64,000 nucleotides of DNA from Xestospongia muta (Eukaryota > Porifera > Demospongiae > Haplosclerida > Petrosiidae), in assembly GCA_963693285.1 (NCBI GenBank), contig OY848917.1, positions 3,338,618 to 3,402,617 of the forward strand, given 5' to 3'. The position numbers and the translations under genes were made by a program. Below are positions 1 through 12,200 of the stretch, piece after piece; position 1 is the first letter of the stretch, and each line of letters opens with the position of its first letter. The notes below the pieces were generated by a model. The model searched no databases, was not told the DNA's origin, and saw nothing but the letters and a program-made list of their open reading frames with translations.

Positions 1-119
1 CAGCCAGGATTACCTCACCTTTGGACAAGGGTTACCATGCCACGCAATTGTTCCAACTAGCAATAGTGGGTAATCCTCAATACTGAGTTGGTGGTCACAC
101 GGGTAAGTCAGGAAAATGT
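1..119. repeat. Dispersed repeat, truncated by window edge
   Basis: The first ~115 bases match, with scattered mismatches, the stretch at about 26651-26775 (shared words include GGATTACCTC, GGTTACCA and AGTCAGGAAA). The unit is therefore present at least twice here. No protein is evident in this part. Family unknown; it may be one end of a longer SINE- or MITE-like element. Confidence 0.6.
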
Positions 120-302
120 GAAGTGTGTCAAAGGTATACCATTGAAAATATGCTACTTTCTCGTAGCACTAGACAGCCAAATTATATATAAAATGCACAT
201 TTGCAAGCTGAATTGATTGGTGCAAGTCTCATGTGGATAGCACGTTAAACAGCAAACTTATTTACATGTCTGGGTGGCTCATCTCAACTCGACAAACTAT
301 AG
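120..302. repeat. Degenerate copy of the 2335-2766 element
   Basis: This stretch matches about 2580-2766, sharing TGCTACTTTCTCGTAGCA, AGACAGCCAAATT, TTTACATGTCTGGGTGG and a decayed terminal CTCAACTCG. It looks like the right half of the miniature inverted-repeat element inside the PLAA gene, lying in the same orientation. Confidence 0.7.
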
Positions 303-1011
303 TTAATTAGCACCTTTCCATTGTGTGTGTCCGTGCTATTATATAGGGATGATGCAACTGCCATTCCTATTATCTTATATGATTTACTTCTTATCTATTT
401 TGTTTAGCTCTCTTCCTCCTGAACCAAGAAGAGAATTCTTTTCACTATGTCTTCATTATGACAGACTATCATTAACTATTTACCTCATAGCTTGTCACTC
501 ACAATTGCAATAACTACAAAGAAAGGTTATTTTAAATATTTTTCTATACATTGGTATTCAAACCTACACTCACAAGATTGGTCCTTGTAAAGTCACATGG
601 ACGCATGAAATAAGAAACAACAGTAGACAGTTGTGAGAGGTCATTTCCATATTTTTCACATATATACTAGTACAATGATGTATTTCTTTAACACTTGGCA
701 CAATCTTCATAAGCCATCATAAGGAGAACTAACTACCAAACTGGTACACATAGAGACTTGACTGAAACCATTTTTATTAAGTCATTCTTGTTTGTTCAAG
801 CAACAATAAACTTATTGATATTCATATGCACAAATAACCATGGGACATGAGTATGTAAGTATTGACAACTTATACACTAAAAAATTGGAAAAAAAATTTG
901 TATATCAGAGGACTTTTTTAAGTTTTTATGTTTTATAAGTATATCATCATGTGTTCATTATATGCTGTAAATGCTGTCACATGATCAATTGTCTATATTA
1001 TTATTAAAATG
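303..1011. other. Non-coding 3' flank of PLAA
   Basis: AT-rich DNA downstream of the PLAA stop codon (the gene is on the minus strand). Only short unsupported open frames are seen. It probably includes the PLAA 3' untranslated region, but no polyadenylation site was fixed. Confidence 0.5.
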
Positions 1012-3985
1012 TTAGATAAATGATTCCAAAAGAATTAAAGCACACTCAGATACCTACAAAGACACTCAGAGGCAAAATATATAACATAACATTAACTTAC
1101 CTTTATTGGGTCATTGATATCGCATAATGGCGCTATCACTTCGGTTAGTTGACCTGAAGATATTGTCGACAACACAACTTCCTTTTTAACAGATGTCTAG
1201 TAACAGGACATTGAATATACATACAAGATAATGTATTTACTGACCAATGTTCCAATTGCTATCATGACTCTAAATTTTGCTTCTAAATTGTGTTCACTGG
1301 ATCTAAGTATCTATCTGAACTGTAACAAGATATGTTGTCATAGCAACTATAATACCTTCATAGCGAAATCAATCAGGTTTGAAACGCAATTATTATCGGA
1401 GTACTTAACACAATAATAGCTATAACTAAATGTATTATAGCAACAAAGATAACATAGAATACAAATCTTACTTCATGAGAACAGTGGCTAATGAGATCTG
1501 GTGAGTTTTAGATGAATGTAATAGCAATTTATCCAGTATTCCAAATATCTAGTGTTAATGATCAAATATACTAGTTACGATTACAAAGGATTCCAACCTG
1601 CTCTTGATGGGCTTGGATCCAGACTTCTCCCAAAGAGAATATGTTTACCAATACTCTTAAAACCAATAGTTGGTTCTTACTTTGTGCATCTGCACCACTG
1701 TGTATCAAATAAACATTCATTTTATACCAAAAAATTAACTAAATGTTCTTTCTTTAAGGCTGTAACAATCCAAATAAAATTACACTTAACAACATTTTAA
1801 CAAAGTGGCCATATTGTAATATTTATGTGCAATAATTATAGACATGCACAGGAGTGTCAACCAAGTTCAAGGAGGTAGTTTAATAACGTCTAAAATATCC
1901 AGGGAAACCACCTTCCAAGTAAGTTAAAGACCTATGTCATCTTACCATCCAAGTTGCTGTAAATGATCTATTAATTGTACAGGAGTAGCAGCAAAGTACT
2001 CATAGCAACTGTCATGTAACACAGCTAGCCTTAAAATATCTAAAACTATAATAAAATAACAATAAATATATCAATGTCCTCCTCTAATGTTAATTTTTAA
2101 TGTCATTGTAACACTGCAGATTTGAGTATTGAACAATTCACAAAAGCTGTGAAGCAACTACAGAATGTTTGAAAACATAATGGCAGGTAGACAGTATTAT
2201 CTATAACTCCAATGTGGTAATACTTGTACAAAGGCTAATTAAATACTAGAATCTTTGCTTTTTAAGTACATCAGCCGCTAATGAGACAATTTCATTTATT
2301 AATAGTCACACAAAATTATAAAATAACAATGCTATAGTATGTCCGAGTTGAGAAGAGCCCCTTATTAAAAACAAGGTGTTTTATGCATGGAATGTAAGGT
2401 GAGGTATTTTTTTATTTTATTTTATTTATTTTTTTATAATAATAATAGTCATAATAGAACATTTGTTCATGTAATTAGAATTGTAACTTTCAATTTCCTC
2501 GTGACACACGGCTGACTTCTTGAGGTGAAAATTGTTATTCGTTAAATCCTTGAAAGTGTGTAATTTAAAGTATGATGAAGGTATGCAATTGAAAATGTAT
2601 GGAGTTTTTTAGTTTGCTACTTTCTCGTAGCAGTAGACAGCCAAATTTTATATATAAAATCCGCGTTTGCAAGCTGAATCGATTGGTGCAAGTTCCATGC
2701 AGACAGCATGTAAAACAGCAAAGTTATTTACATGTCTGGGTGGCACTTCTCAACTCGGACATACTAAAGTTACATATACATCCATTTCTTTGGAAAAATA
2801 ATCCCAAAAGCCTTGCAGTTTTCGAGTAATAGTAATAAATAAAGAAAACATTATTGTGCCATCCCTACATACTATTGCCTGGTACATCAATAATAATCTA
2901 TCTACTTTCCTATACTCACTTGGGAATATGTAGTCAACTGGCCAGTCCAGTAATTTGTGTAGTAATTGCAATTGGTCAGAAGTAGCAGTACCAGAGGTAG
3001 TCAAAGCAAGACATAGACCTGTATAGTACATAATATTAAAAATAACTCGACACTTATTGAGTTTTATGGATGCTATTATTATTATGGGGATCCACCCAAC
3101 ATACAGTTTCAAAAGTGGACCCTCACTACATGTATTGTTAAATTGTCATTAACATTATTGACACAAACAGCAGACTTTATTGTTCTTTCTGGTGTTTGGT
3201 AAGAAATGACGTCAGATAAACAATATTGTAGTATTGACTGAGTAACACATGCATATACCATACCAGTGACACTATAACACTCACACAACATACAAATATT
3301 GTACATGTCGTAAAATTACGTACTTTCAATATTTCTGATTTCATCTTCATTAATACAACACTATTAGAGAAGTAAGATTAATTGAAATTATTAAAATTGT
3401 GCTACATAACTGATTATTACCTTATCAGACACTTGGCTGAATTCTCGTAGCTTCATTATGATTTTACCAATATAATCACTGGAACTTGTAAACGTTTGGT
3501 AAGAGGTCTAAATGGCAATGACATGACAGTCATGTGACAAGGATATAGCTTACTATTGGAAAATAAGAATTACTATGTGTGGCTGTTATAGTTCCCGATG
3601 AATGATAAGCTGATGCTCCTATGTGGCAGTTTAATTAGGTATTACGTAATTATTGAAATACCTGTAAAAGGATCCATGGCATTAACAGCGGTTGCCCCTG
3701 AATCACTGGGTTTATAACGAGACCCGCCAGTCAATGGGTCTTGGCCCCCTCCTAAATCTGATGTCCTTGTACTCTCTCCAGGAATATAACGTGCACCTCC
3801 TAATAACAATAATAAAAACTAACAAATGAATTAAATTTAAAGTTAATTACCAGTAAATGGATCGGCAATACCAGTACTAACATGTTGTACATCAGCATTC
3901 TGCATTATGAAATCTGCAACCTATATTATATAATAGGTATTATACATAAAGAAATTTTATACATTCCCTCCCTCCCTCCCTCCCT

Positions 3986-4073
<88 letters not shown>

Positions 4074-4728
4074 CTCCCTCTCTCTCTATCTCTCTCTCTC
4101 TCCCTCTCTCTCATACACACTTGATCTAAGTACCACACTGGTAAGTCATTAGCAGTAAGAAACTCCTCTGCAGCAACATAAGGATCATCTAATAATAGAA
4201 GACTCTAATAAATAATAAAACGTGATAACAAATGACCGGTTTTATTGTATGGCAATTTAAGTTTTCGCATTACAGGTCCACCATCATCAATTTCAATATC
4301 GAAGAGATAATCATATTCCTAAAGGAGAAGGTATTATTATTTTATGATCAATGCATAGCATACTTTTCCATCGTAGATGTTATCACCTTTAGGAACCTGA
4401 CTTAGTGCATCCCCAATCTATCAGTATTCAGTCATACTACTATCAGTAATACCAATAACAACTCACCTTCAGCCATTGACTGGTCTTGGCATCCCACTAG
4501 TGATGATAGTAAAATATACTATCATGATCATGATTTGTTGTGTGTGTACCTGATATACTTCGGCTTTACCATTGTTATTAACTAGTTTAGTATCTCCTGT
4601 TTTCTGACCTGAATTGTTAATAAATTGACAAAATGTAGCACTAAATGTATGGTACCAGGTTCAGCAAGTGCTACAGATATTTTTGGCAGAGACTCCACAT
4701 CAATAGATTGCTTGCCACTAGATTGTCT

Positions 4729-4771
<43 letters not shown>

Positions 4772-5519
4772 GGGGGGGGGGGGGGGACAGGCAGACAAGA
4801 TGAGAGAAAAAGAGACAGAGAGATGAGATAGAAAGAGAGACAAGACAGAAAAAGTCAGAGACAGAAACAGAGATACAGACAGACAGAAACTTACAATAGA
4901 ATTATTGTGTTTACTTACTGGTATTCTTCTACTCTTGAGAGAAAATTCTTAAAAAAAGTAAAAAAATAGTTATTCACACAACAAGCTACAGAGTTAGGAG
5001 GTACCTTAATATGGTCTTCAGAAGCAGTTCTCAAACCATTTGTGGTAAATACACGAGCAGTACTATCACTAAACACAAACATTACTAGTGGTAATGTTAT
5101 AAATGTACTTCTAACCTAGATCCTACCACAATATCTCCATTAGATGACCAATACACACTCCACACGGAAACACAAGGCAATCTAATGGTCTGGACACACT
5201 CTGTATCTAACAGTATAAAAGCAAATAACAGATATTTCTACATATATCATTTATTACCTTTCCATATACGTAGAGTTCCATCTTCTCCACAAGAGGCAAA
5301 CTCATCACTTGAATTAGACAGTGGAGCAATACTATATAATAAAATTCATTATAATTATTATTATACATGTATGTATTCCATTAATACAGAAAGTATGAGG
5401 ATTACTACAAATGTATGTAGTGCATACAGCACTGTTTATTTACCTATAGATAAATGCTTCGTGTCCAACTAGTTGATTAAGACATAGGCCTGTGTGAATA
5501 TTCCATCTACAAATAGTAC

Positions 5520-5568
<49 letters not shown>

Positions 5569-6930
5569 AACATGCCACATATTTAAATCATGTGTACTGT
5601 TTTGTTTAGCAGCATTAGTTGTAAGGACATTTTAACATTTGCAAAAATTCATCCAAATATTGTTCTGATTGTGTTAATGTTGTTTTAAAAAGACAAAAGC
5701 TCTGAGAATTAAGAGTTAATACAAGACACGAATCTAATCTGAAGTGAAGGGTGTTAGACAAAACAAGATCAATATTAGTGATTATAGGTAACATGGCCTA
5801 ACATTCAATTCAAATAAGTTATATGGATGTATTGAATTTTAATATTTAATCTCCATAAAAGGCTAGTACAAAATAATACTAACCAGTCATTTGAAGCAGA
5901 TAAGAACACCTCCGGTGAAATAACTTTCACATCTCTCACAACATCATTGTGTCCACGATATTCCTGAATACACAATAATGTATCGGTCTCCCATAACCTA
6001 ATAATTTTGTCAGCACCACCTAAAGGGACAGTATACCATAACTTTACTTAACTAAAATATCAAGCATTTTAAAAAACTAAGTGTTATATATATGGCTGTC
6101 CAATATATTTACAAAAAGCTGCTATTGAAAAAGAATAAGACTGGCAGAGAAATCAAAAGATAGACAGACATGCTGCGCAGAGGCAATAAGACAAAAGTAA
6201 AGTCGGCCTTATTTTAAATGCTTGCCACATACTGGCAATAATGAAGGTAATAACAAACCAGATAAGATCCGTTTTGAACCATCAAACTTGGCTAATCCAG
6301 AGAGGGTCCATACTGCCGGTTCATGAGCCTGCAACACTTTACTTTCACCACTGCTACTCCAGATACGTACAGTACTAGTAAACACTACTCAAAACATTAC
6401 ATTACATAAACACATACCTATCCCATGAGGCTGATATTAGCTGTGAATGTTGGTATATTATACAAGTTACTAACCCATTGTGCCCAGTATAACATTGCAA
6501 TGGCTCTGCATAAGAAGTACTCATACGCAGTCATATAATAGTGATTACTACCTTGTATAGACAAGTCCAATGAATGTAACAGCACAGTGTTGTCTTGACT
6601 ACCAGTAGCTACCAGTGCTACTCAAATCAATTATATTTTTTAAAAAAACGACAGTTCTGGCTTACTTTTGTCTACACCAGCCATAGTGTTCGTTGGTACA
6701 ATACATACAGACGACACGTAGCCACTATGTGAAGTAAGCTGCTTATGGAGCAAGAAATCACGTGTTCCTGCGTATCTTATCCATACACACGCTGTCTTGT
6801 CTCTAGATGCTGTAACAATGTACTCGTCAGGTTCTCCTTCAACTTCAAACGCACATACAGCTCTTATGTCTCCAGTATGTCCTAATATCTCTGTAGAAAG
6901 TTGGTAGATACTTGACATTCCAGTTGCCAT
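1012..6930 (-). CDS. PLAA: Phospholipase A2-activating protein (PLAA/Doa1/Ufd3), 29 exons
   Basis: PLAA is a ubiquitin-binding cofactor of the p97/VCP ATPase. Its WD40 propeller and PFU domain bind ubiquitin and its PUL domain binds p97. On the minus strand 29 exons join in frame, from E1 (6666-6930) through 5444-5518, 4121-4204, 3662-3799, 2920-3018 and 1598-1697 to the last exon 1012-1053. They give about 796 residues; human PLAA has 795. WD40 signatures include [30 protein letters not shown] and [10 protein letters not shown]. The PFU region has [26 protein letters not shown] and repeated DPFTG motifs. PUL motifs are [16 protein letters not shown] and [10 protein letters not shown], and the protein ends near [14 protein letters not shown] chose the ATG at 6930 ([10 protein letters not shown]) because known PLAA proteins begin close to the first blade; an in-frame ATG at 6987 adds 19 residues. 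Introns are mostly 40-400 bp; the largest (2046-2919) carries a MITE. The exon at 1245-1310 needs a weak GTCAGT donor. Confidence 0.95.
2335..2766. mobile_element. MITE with 21-bp perfect terminal inverted repeats
   Basis: Both ends carry the same inverted 21-mer: TAGTATGTCCGAGTTGAGAA plus G at 2335-2355, and its complement at 2746-2766. The element is 432 bp, codes for nothing, and sits in a PLAA intron. The outer TA could be a target-site duplication of Tc1/mariner type. A decayed copy of its right half lies at 120-302. The superfamily assignment is inference. Confidence 0.8.
3964..4113. repeat. (TCCC)n/(CT)n microsatellite in a PLAA intron
   Basis: About 150 bp of TCCC then CT repeats. 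In the PLAA transcript this reads (GA)n and begins within about ten bases of the 5' splice site of the exon 4121-4204. It fills most of the intron before exon 3851-3920. Confidence 0.97.
4729..4860. repeat. (GA)n tract with G16 run, forming a PLAA acceptor tract
   Basis: (GA)n at 4729-4770 is followed by 16 consecutive G (4771-4786), then purine-rich GACA/GAGA sequence to about 4860. On the PLAA transcript strand this is a (CT)n tract ending directly in CTCAG, the acceptor of exon 4656-4726. The microsatellite therefore is the polypyrimidine tract. Confidence 0.93.
5521..5566. repeat. (GA)23 microsatellite forming a PLAA acceptor tract
   Basis: Forty-six bases of pure GA repeat. On the transcript strand this is (CT)23 running straight into the TAG acceptor of exon 5444-5518. 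Only this acceptor keeps the frame and supplies the CTICRW residues expected between two WD40 strands; the next AG downstream would create a stop. Confidence 0.95.
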
Positions 6931-8620
6931 TTTGTAAGTGGGAGGGTCACATGCACTCTGGCGCAGGTCCGGCAGGAAGTTCCTCATACTACTATAATTA
7001 TTAATAAAATAGTAAGTACAGCTTCAAAATTTTGAATAACTCTACCCTACATGTTACGAAGCCAGTTCTTTTTTGATTGGCATTTGGTTTTAAAATTTTT
7101 AAAATAAAATTCGCGTTGATAATAATAATAAACACAGAATATTTACATAATGAGAACTAACACAATGAAATATGCCCTAGTAATAAGAAAAAATAAAATA
7201 TACTACTTGTATTAAATTGTTACAGTTAGTTAAATAATTAGTTTAGATTTAAAGATGTCATTGTAGATTGGTTTATTTAGGATGGACTTAATATATTCCC
7301 CATTTCTAACAACTGCTGGAATAAATGAGTTATAATACACTTATATGAGAGTAAGGCTTAGCTAAAGTTAGTGGTCTGAAGGAACAAATGTCATATGGTA
7401 AATCCTTGAATTTTACACTCAATTATAATCAGGGAAATAAATAATTTTATTTGCTACTTTAAACATTAAAAGCATTTTTTGGTTTCAACAATTATCATCA
7501 TATTTCAGTGCAGTTAGTCCAAAAAAGACAAGATTATACAATTAATGTCATTATACTAGCAAGATAAGTTACTATTCTCTGTCTTGAAGATTTTCTTAGA
7601 GAAAAGTACTTTGTGATATATCCAGTCACTTCAATAACTCAAGACTGTTGTATGTAATTTCATTGAAATTTATAGCATGAAGTCAAAGATCATTGATAAT
7701 TATATGTAGTTAAAGAATGGCAGAAAATAATAAAAGATATAAAAGTTAAATATAAAAGTAGTTAAATCACTATTAATGCCACTGTATCACAACTTTAATG
7801 TTTAGGTTTAGGAGTGGTTTAATGCACAGCAAAGTATGGATTTTCTGCCAGACATATAGGCACTGCCCTCTCCTTATAGAAAGCTATCAGTAACAAAAAA
7901 TAAATGCCATATTCAGGCTTTGAAATGTCACATTCTGTCCATAATAAAATGTTACATTCTGGCTTTAAAATGACATAGTTATAGTTACAAAAGCTGCCTC
8001 TTATGTCAATCTTCTTAAGTGTTTCATATAAGTAAGTACTTGACTGATCATTTGAGATCAAAAATTAATATAATTTTTGACATAAACTACTATATTTACA
8101 AAAATGGATTAGACATCTATATTTACATTAGGATCATTTATTTGACCAGTTAAAAGCAATTTTCAGGCACTCAGAATTAGCAAAGTAATTACTGATCAAG
8201 AAAAAGTTTATTTTATGAGATTTTAGAAGGTAGATACGTCTTTGTTACATTTTGCTTTGTTTTGTTTCCTTTTGATGCTAAGTTATTATTTTCTAATATC
8301 CTTTGAAACGAAGACTGCAGCTCCTAAATGCACAACTTGCAATTGTGACCAGCTATCTTTTCGTCCTTGTTATAACATGTTTCACTTACATTATCATAGG
8401 CATATTAGGGTCATAAATATTGGGGGGATCCGGAGGGGGCTGGCTGAACATAGCATAGTGGGGAGGAGAATAATATTAAATTCTCTTCAACAAAGTCTGA
8501 CTCTTCGTGACATCTTTTTTAAAGAGACTTGCTTGCCTAAACGTCTCTTTGGCCATTGTACTATAGATGCAACCAGCTGTCTAGAGGTTGACACAGCCGT
8601 ATGCATGTACATGTATTAAT

Positions 8621-8710
8621 TCACGTGGTTATCATATGTACACCATATCACATGGTTATCATATGTACACCATATCACATGGTTATCATATGTGGTTATC
8701 ATATGTATGT
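8621..8710. repeat. 27-bp tandem repeat
   Basis: Slightly more than three copies of a 27-bp unit containing CACATGGTTATCATATGTAC. The last copy is internally shortened to GGTTATCATATG. Non-coding. Confidence 0.9.
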
Positions 8711-8862
8711 CACTTGGTGTTGAATAGAGTGACAATAACACATCTAATGAAGCATGTAATAATAGTATTAGACCCCAAATATTGGGGAGGGCATTTCCCC
8801 TCTAAGAAATATTGGAGTCTTTGGAGAGGCTCCAGCCCCTCAGCCCCCTTTTTATGCCTAAT

Positions 8863-9100
8863 TGTGACCAGATTTGCAAAAAGGGACCACTTCTGTCAAA
8901 ATATTTGTGACCTGGTTTGTGAAAAGACCACTTAAAACATATCAAAAAACAGTTTTGTATATATACATATAGGATTATGCATATATAGCAACTGTATGTA
9001 TACAAAACCTTTTTCTTGATATGTTTTAATAGTAGTTTTTTCACAAATCAGGTTACAAATGTTTTGACAGAAGTGATCCCTTTTTGCAAATCCGGTCACC
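8863..9100. mobile_element. Palindromic MITE (TGTGACC...GGTCACC)
   Basis: The left arm (TGTGACCAGATTTGCAAAAA, GGGACCACTTCTGTCAAAAT) is repeated in inverse orientation at the right end (CCCTTTTTGCAAATCCGGTC). The arms extend about 70 bp with mismatches, so nearly the whole 238 bp folds on itself. A related copy lies at 52131-52310 in an intron of the cadherin-like gene. No coding capacity. Confidence 0.85.
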
Positions 9101-9122
9101 TATGATTATCATACTATAGTAA

Positions 9123-9172
9123 ATCCAAAGAAATGGCTACCAGACGCCATATCTCGCATTAAGCGAGTGGGC
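9123..9172. repeat. Fragment of a dispersed repeat next to Fringe exon 1
   Basis: The words CCAGACGCC and TCTCGCATTAAGCGAGTGGG match the inverse of 49083-49150 (CCCACTCACTTAATGCGAGA). It lies less than 150 bp upstream of the Fringe start codon, so it may be part of the Fringe 5' leader or promoter. Confidence 0.6.
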
Positions 9173-9265
9173 GGAGACATACAAACCGTAAATGCCAATA
9201 GTCACCGTACAATAATTGCTGTTCGTGGGATAATTTTGAAACAAACACCTCGCATGTTAGTAACG

Positions 9266-12200
9266 ATGTGGTGGAGGAAAAAAAGGAATTTCTTCCTCAT
9301 TTTTGTAGGCCTGATAGCTACAATTTGTGTTATCCTTTTTAAATTCACTGGCGTAAAGGAGGCAAAAGTTGGATTATTACCACTGTCATCATCGATGTCA
9401 TCTCGCAAACTATGGAAGGCAAATCCAAAGAATCAGTCGTCCAAATGCTATCAAGTAGACCTGGAAAAACTCAATAGTATTTATTTAAGTGTGAAAACGT
9501 CTAAGAGGTTCCACCAAAAACGTCTGGCTCCTCTTTTGGTGACATGGATGCAAGCATTAAACCCACATCAGGTTAGGATTGACGTTATAAATGTACGAAC
9601 TGTAGTAGGCAAATCTTTGTACTTATAGTAGCCCTTTGTACAATATTATAGAGGACAAGTAATTTGATACAAGCTACTTAATAACTAGCCAAGGTATTAT
9701 CTCCTAATACAAGTTCTTATCAGTTGTGTTGGTTACATTGTTACTGTAGACTGTGTACTATGAATTGATGGTTATGTTGGCTACTGTGTACTACCTACTA
9801 AACCAAATGAAAGGCACTAAAGTGCCAAACCTCGCTGCAGTTTTTAAGTTATTTATAAATGCTATGATGCCAGCTTAGGCCCAGCTATAATGTTGCTAGG
9901 TAGCATTGCAAGAAAATTTAACATTCTAGAAGGTGTGGTCACATTTATTAATATTTCATATAGAAAATTTATTGTAACTTGAAGATGAAACGTTCTTTGG
10001 AAACATCCAAATATAAATCAATATATTATCTATTAGTAGCAGTTTTTTCAGTGCTTTTAGACGTTTCCTGAATGTGTCACTTCTCTCCAAGTCCATGTAC
10101 AATCTTGAAAACACAACTTTTATGACGAATGCTTCGACCAATGGCCTTCTGTTTTGCTGTTGCGTATTCCACTAAGATTGTCTACAACATACTAAAAAAT
10201 CTCCACATTAAGCTTTTTACTTTTCAAGAAATGGCACCTTGACCTCTGCAGCATGAAAATTCTTTTGCGAGTTTTAAGCTTTCGTTTTCCTTGATGATGT
10301 TCTTGATACTACTGTTGTAAAGTCCACATGTTTTTCTATTTGTTGCTCAACGTTGGTAGCTGCTAACGCTTCACTTGCCAAGTTATAACAGTTCAAAAAC
10401 AATCCCTTGTAACAGGCAGTGCAGACACACACACACACACACACACACACAGCAAGGTTAATTAACACTTCCACTCAAGTTGTTACTTAGGCAAGTATAT
10501 TAATAATTTTTAAGAATTAACAATTGCTGAAATTAAAATGTATACTGTCCAGTAATGCACTTGACAATGTTGGAAAAAACTTATTCATAGATATTATCAA
10601 AGCTCTTTCTCCACATATTCTGTGAGATAAGTATCAAATAATTTCGAGTTCATAGATTGCTCTCCTTGTCATTCTTTTGCATTGACTCCATACTAATTCT
10701 ATCGACTGCATGTTTGTTCCTGTATCAGGGTCAACAAAATTGAGAGAGTGGTTCATAATGATATAGATGTGGTTTAGGCCAGTTATATCTTGTATTTACC
10801 AATAAGCCCTCCACTCATCACTGTAAATGACACTTCCAGGTCACTCCAAAATTTGATTCATTAATTACATTCTCTACACCAGGACCACCTATCTGATTTG
10901 GATGGTCTATGTGCTACACATACTTCTCTAATCAAATTGTACTAATGGACTCATAACAACTATTTTTACCTTTTAACTTTAAGGTGTTAATTGATAAAAC
11001 TCAGCCTAATGAACTGCAATTGCAAAGTGCTAATTTTGGTTATAATTTTAGTGAGGTAGTACACAGTGGACTACAATGTAACCTGAAGGTGTTTAATTAC
11101 TTCACAAGGACATTGACATTTGATGTATCTATACTTGTACCATAAAACCATAACTTTATGTATCATTATTCGTGTTTCAATGTCTGTCAAATAAATTACA
11201 TACTAGCATGTTCTTCATTTCAAAAACTTGGTTGGCTCTCATTAAACAAAATTGAAGCACCATATTGTTATTTAGTCTGGCATGGCCAGCCTCTTCACAC
11301 AGAGAGGAATGATCTAGTGACAGTTAGTCTGGTGTTGTTGACCCTTCACTAAGAGACTGGGGACAACCACACATAGTACTTATACAGTCTGCAAAATTCT
11401 TGCAGACCACAGAAACACCTCATGCACTTATGAGCTCCTCCTTTTCATCTAACGCTAATTCCACCTGAATCAACAATGGCTAGTAAAGTAATTGAAGCTG
11501 CTCTTAAGGCATATATGTGACATGAGACAGTACTAGTTAGTAAATGATATGTGTTGGATCATCAACACATCTAGCGCATGTCACAACAGCCATTTTGTGT
11601 TATTACTCTCTTAACACATGCTCAGGTCTATCTTTTTCTATATACCTACATTTACATTCTTGTTGTACAAGTCCTATATCCACTTGTCCCCAGACCTTTC
11701 CTCTCTTAAGGAAAGTTGGGAGCACCAGACTAAGTGACAACTACATGCACATTGTGAAAGGTATTGAAAATCCTTGTTGTGTTGTTCTAATCTAATAATA
11801 ACAATGTAGTGAGGCCAGCCACTTTGTGTTGAGAGGAAGTGTATGGCATACACACATATTACAGTTATCACAATCAAAAAGAATTATTTCAGTGTTAATG
11901 TCAGCAACACTTGTGAGTCAGCCCAGCCCTTTCTCACTTTGTGATAGAGTACTCTATTATCTATACTATAATGTAATATTTTTAGTGAGTGTGAACAAAT
12001 AAAGGAAATTGTAACATATTCCCAAATGTATGGAAACTGAAGGTGGACATTCCAATTTCAATTCTATTTCCCAATTTTTTTCATTTACCAATTGAGGGTT
12101 ATACAGAGAAAATTACAATTAACGACCCAGTTCTTGAGTTTCAATTCCTTATTCCTAGGAATTGGAATGTTCATTCATGACTTTCGTATATAACCTATAA

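Larger units (their letters stand above)
6988..9253. other. Spacer between PLAA and Fringe
   Basis: The PLAA promoter should lie at its left end and the Fringe promoter and 5' leader at its right end. 7000-8230 is AT-rich without recognisable content. About 8400-8860 holds G-rich and C-rich words around AAATATTGGGG that look like old repeats. A tandem repeat and a MITE are listed separately. No convincing gene was found. Confidence 0.6.

Noticed and set aside
3882..4138. Open frames rich in Ser-Leu or Arg-Glu repeats
   Set aside because: Translations of the (CT)n microsatellite inside a PLAA intron.
6418..6505. An intron at GGTTAG...TTCACAG within this PLAA exon
   Set aside because: Splicing it out puts a stop in frame; reading straight through gives the expected WD40 strand ([19 protein letters not shown]).
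8242..8619. 125-codon plus-strand frame beginning with a hydrophobic leader
   Set aside because: It runs into repeat-like G-rich sequence and shows no family motif.
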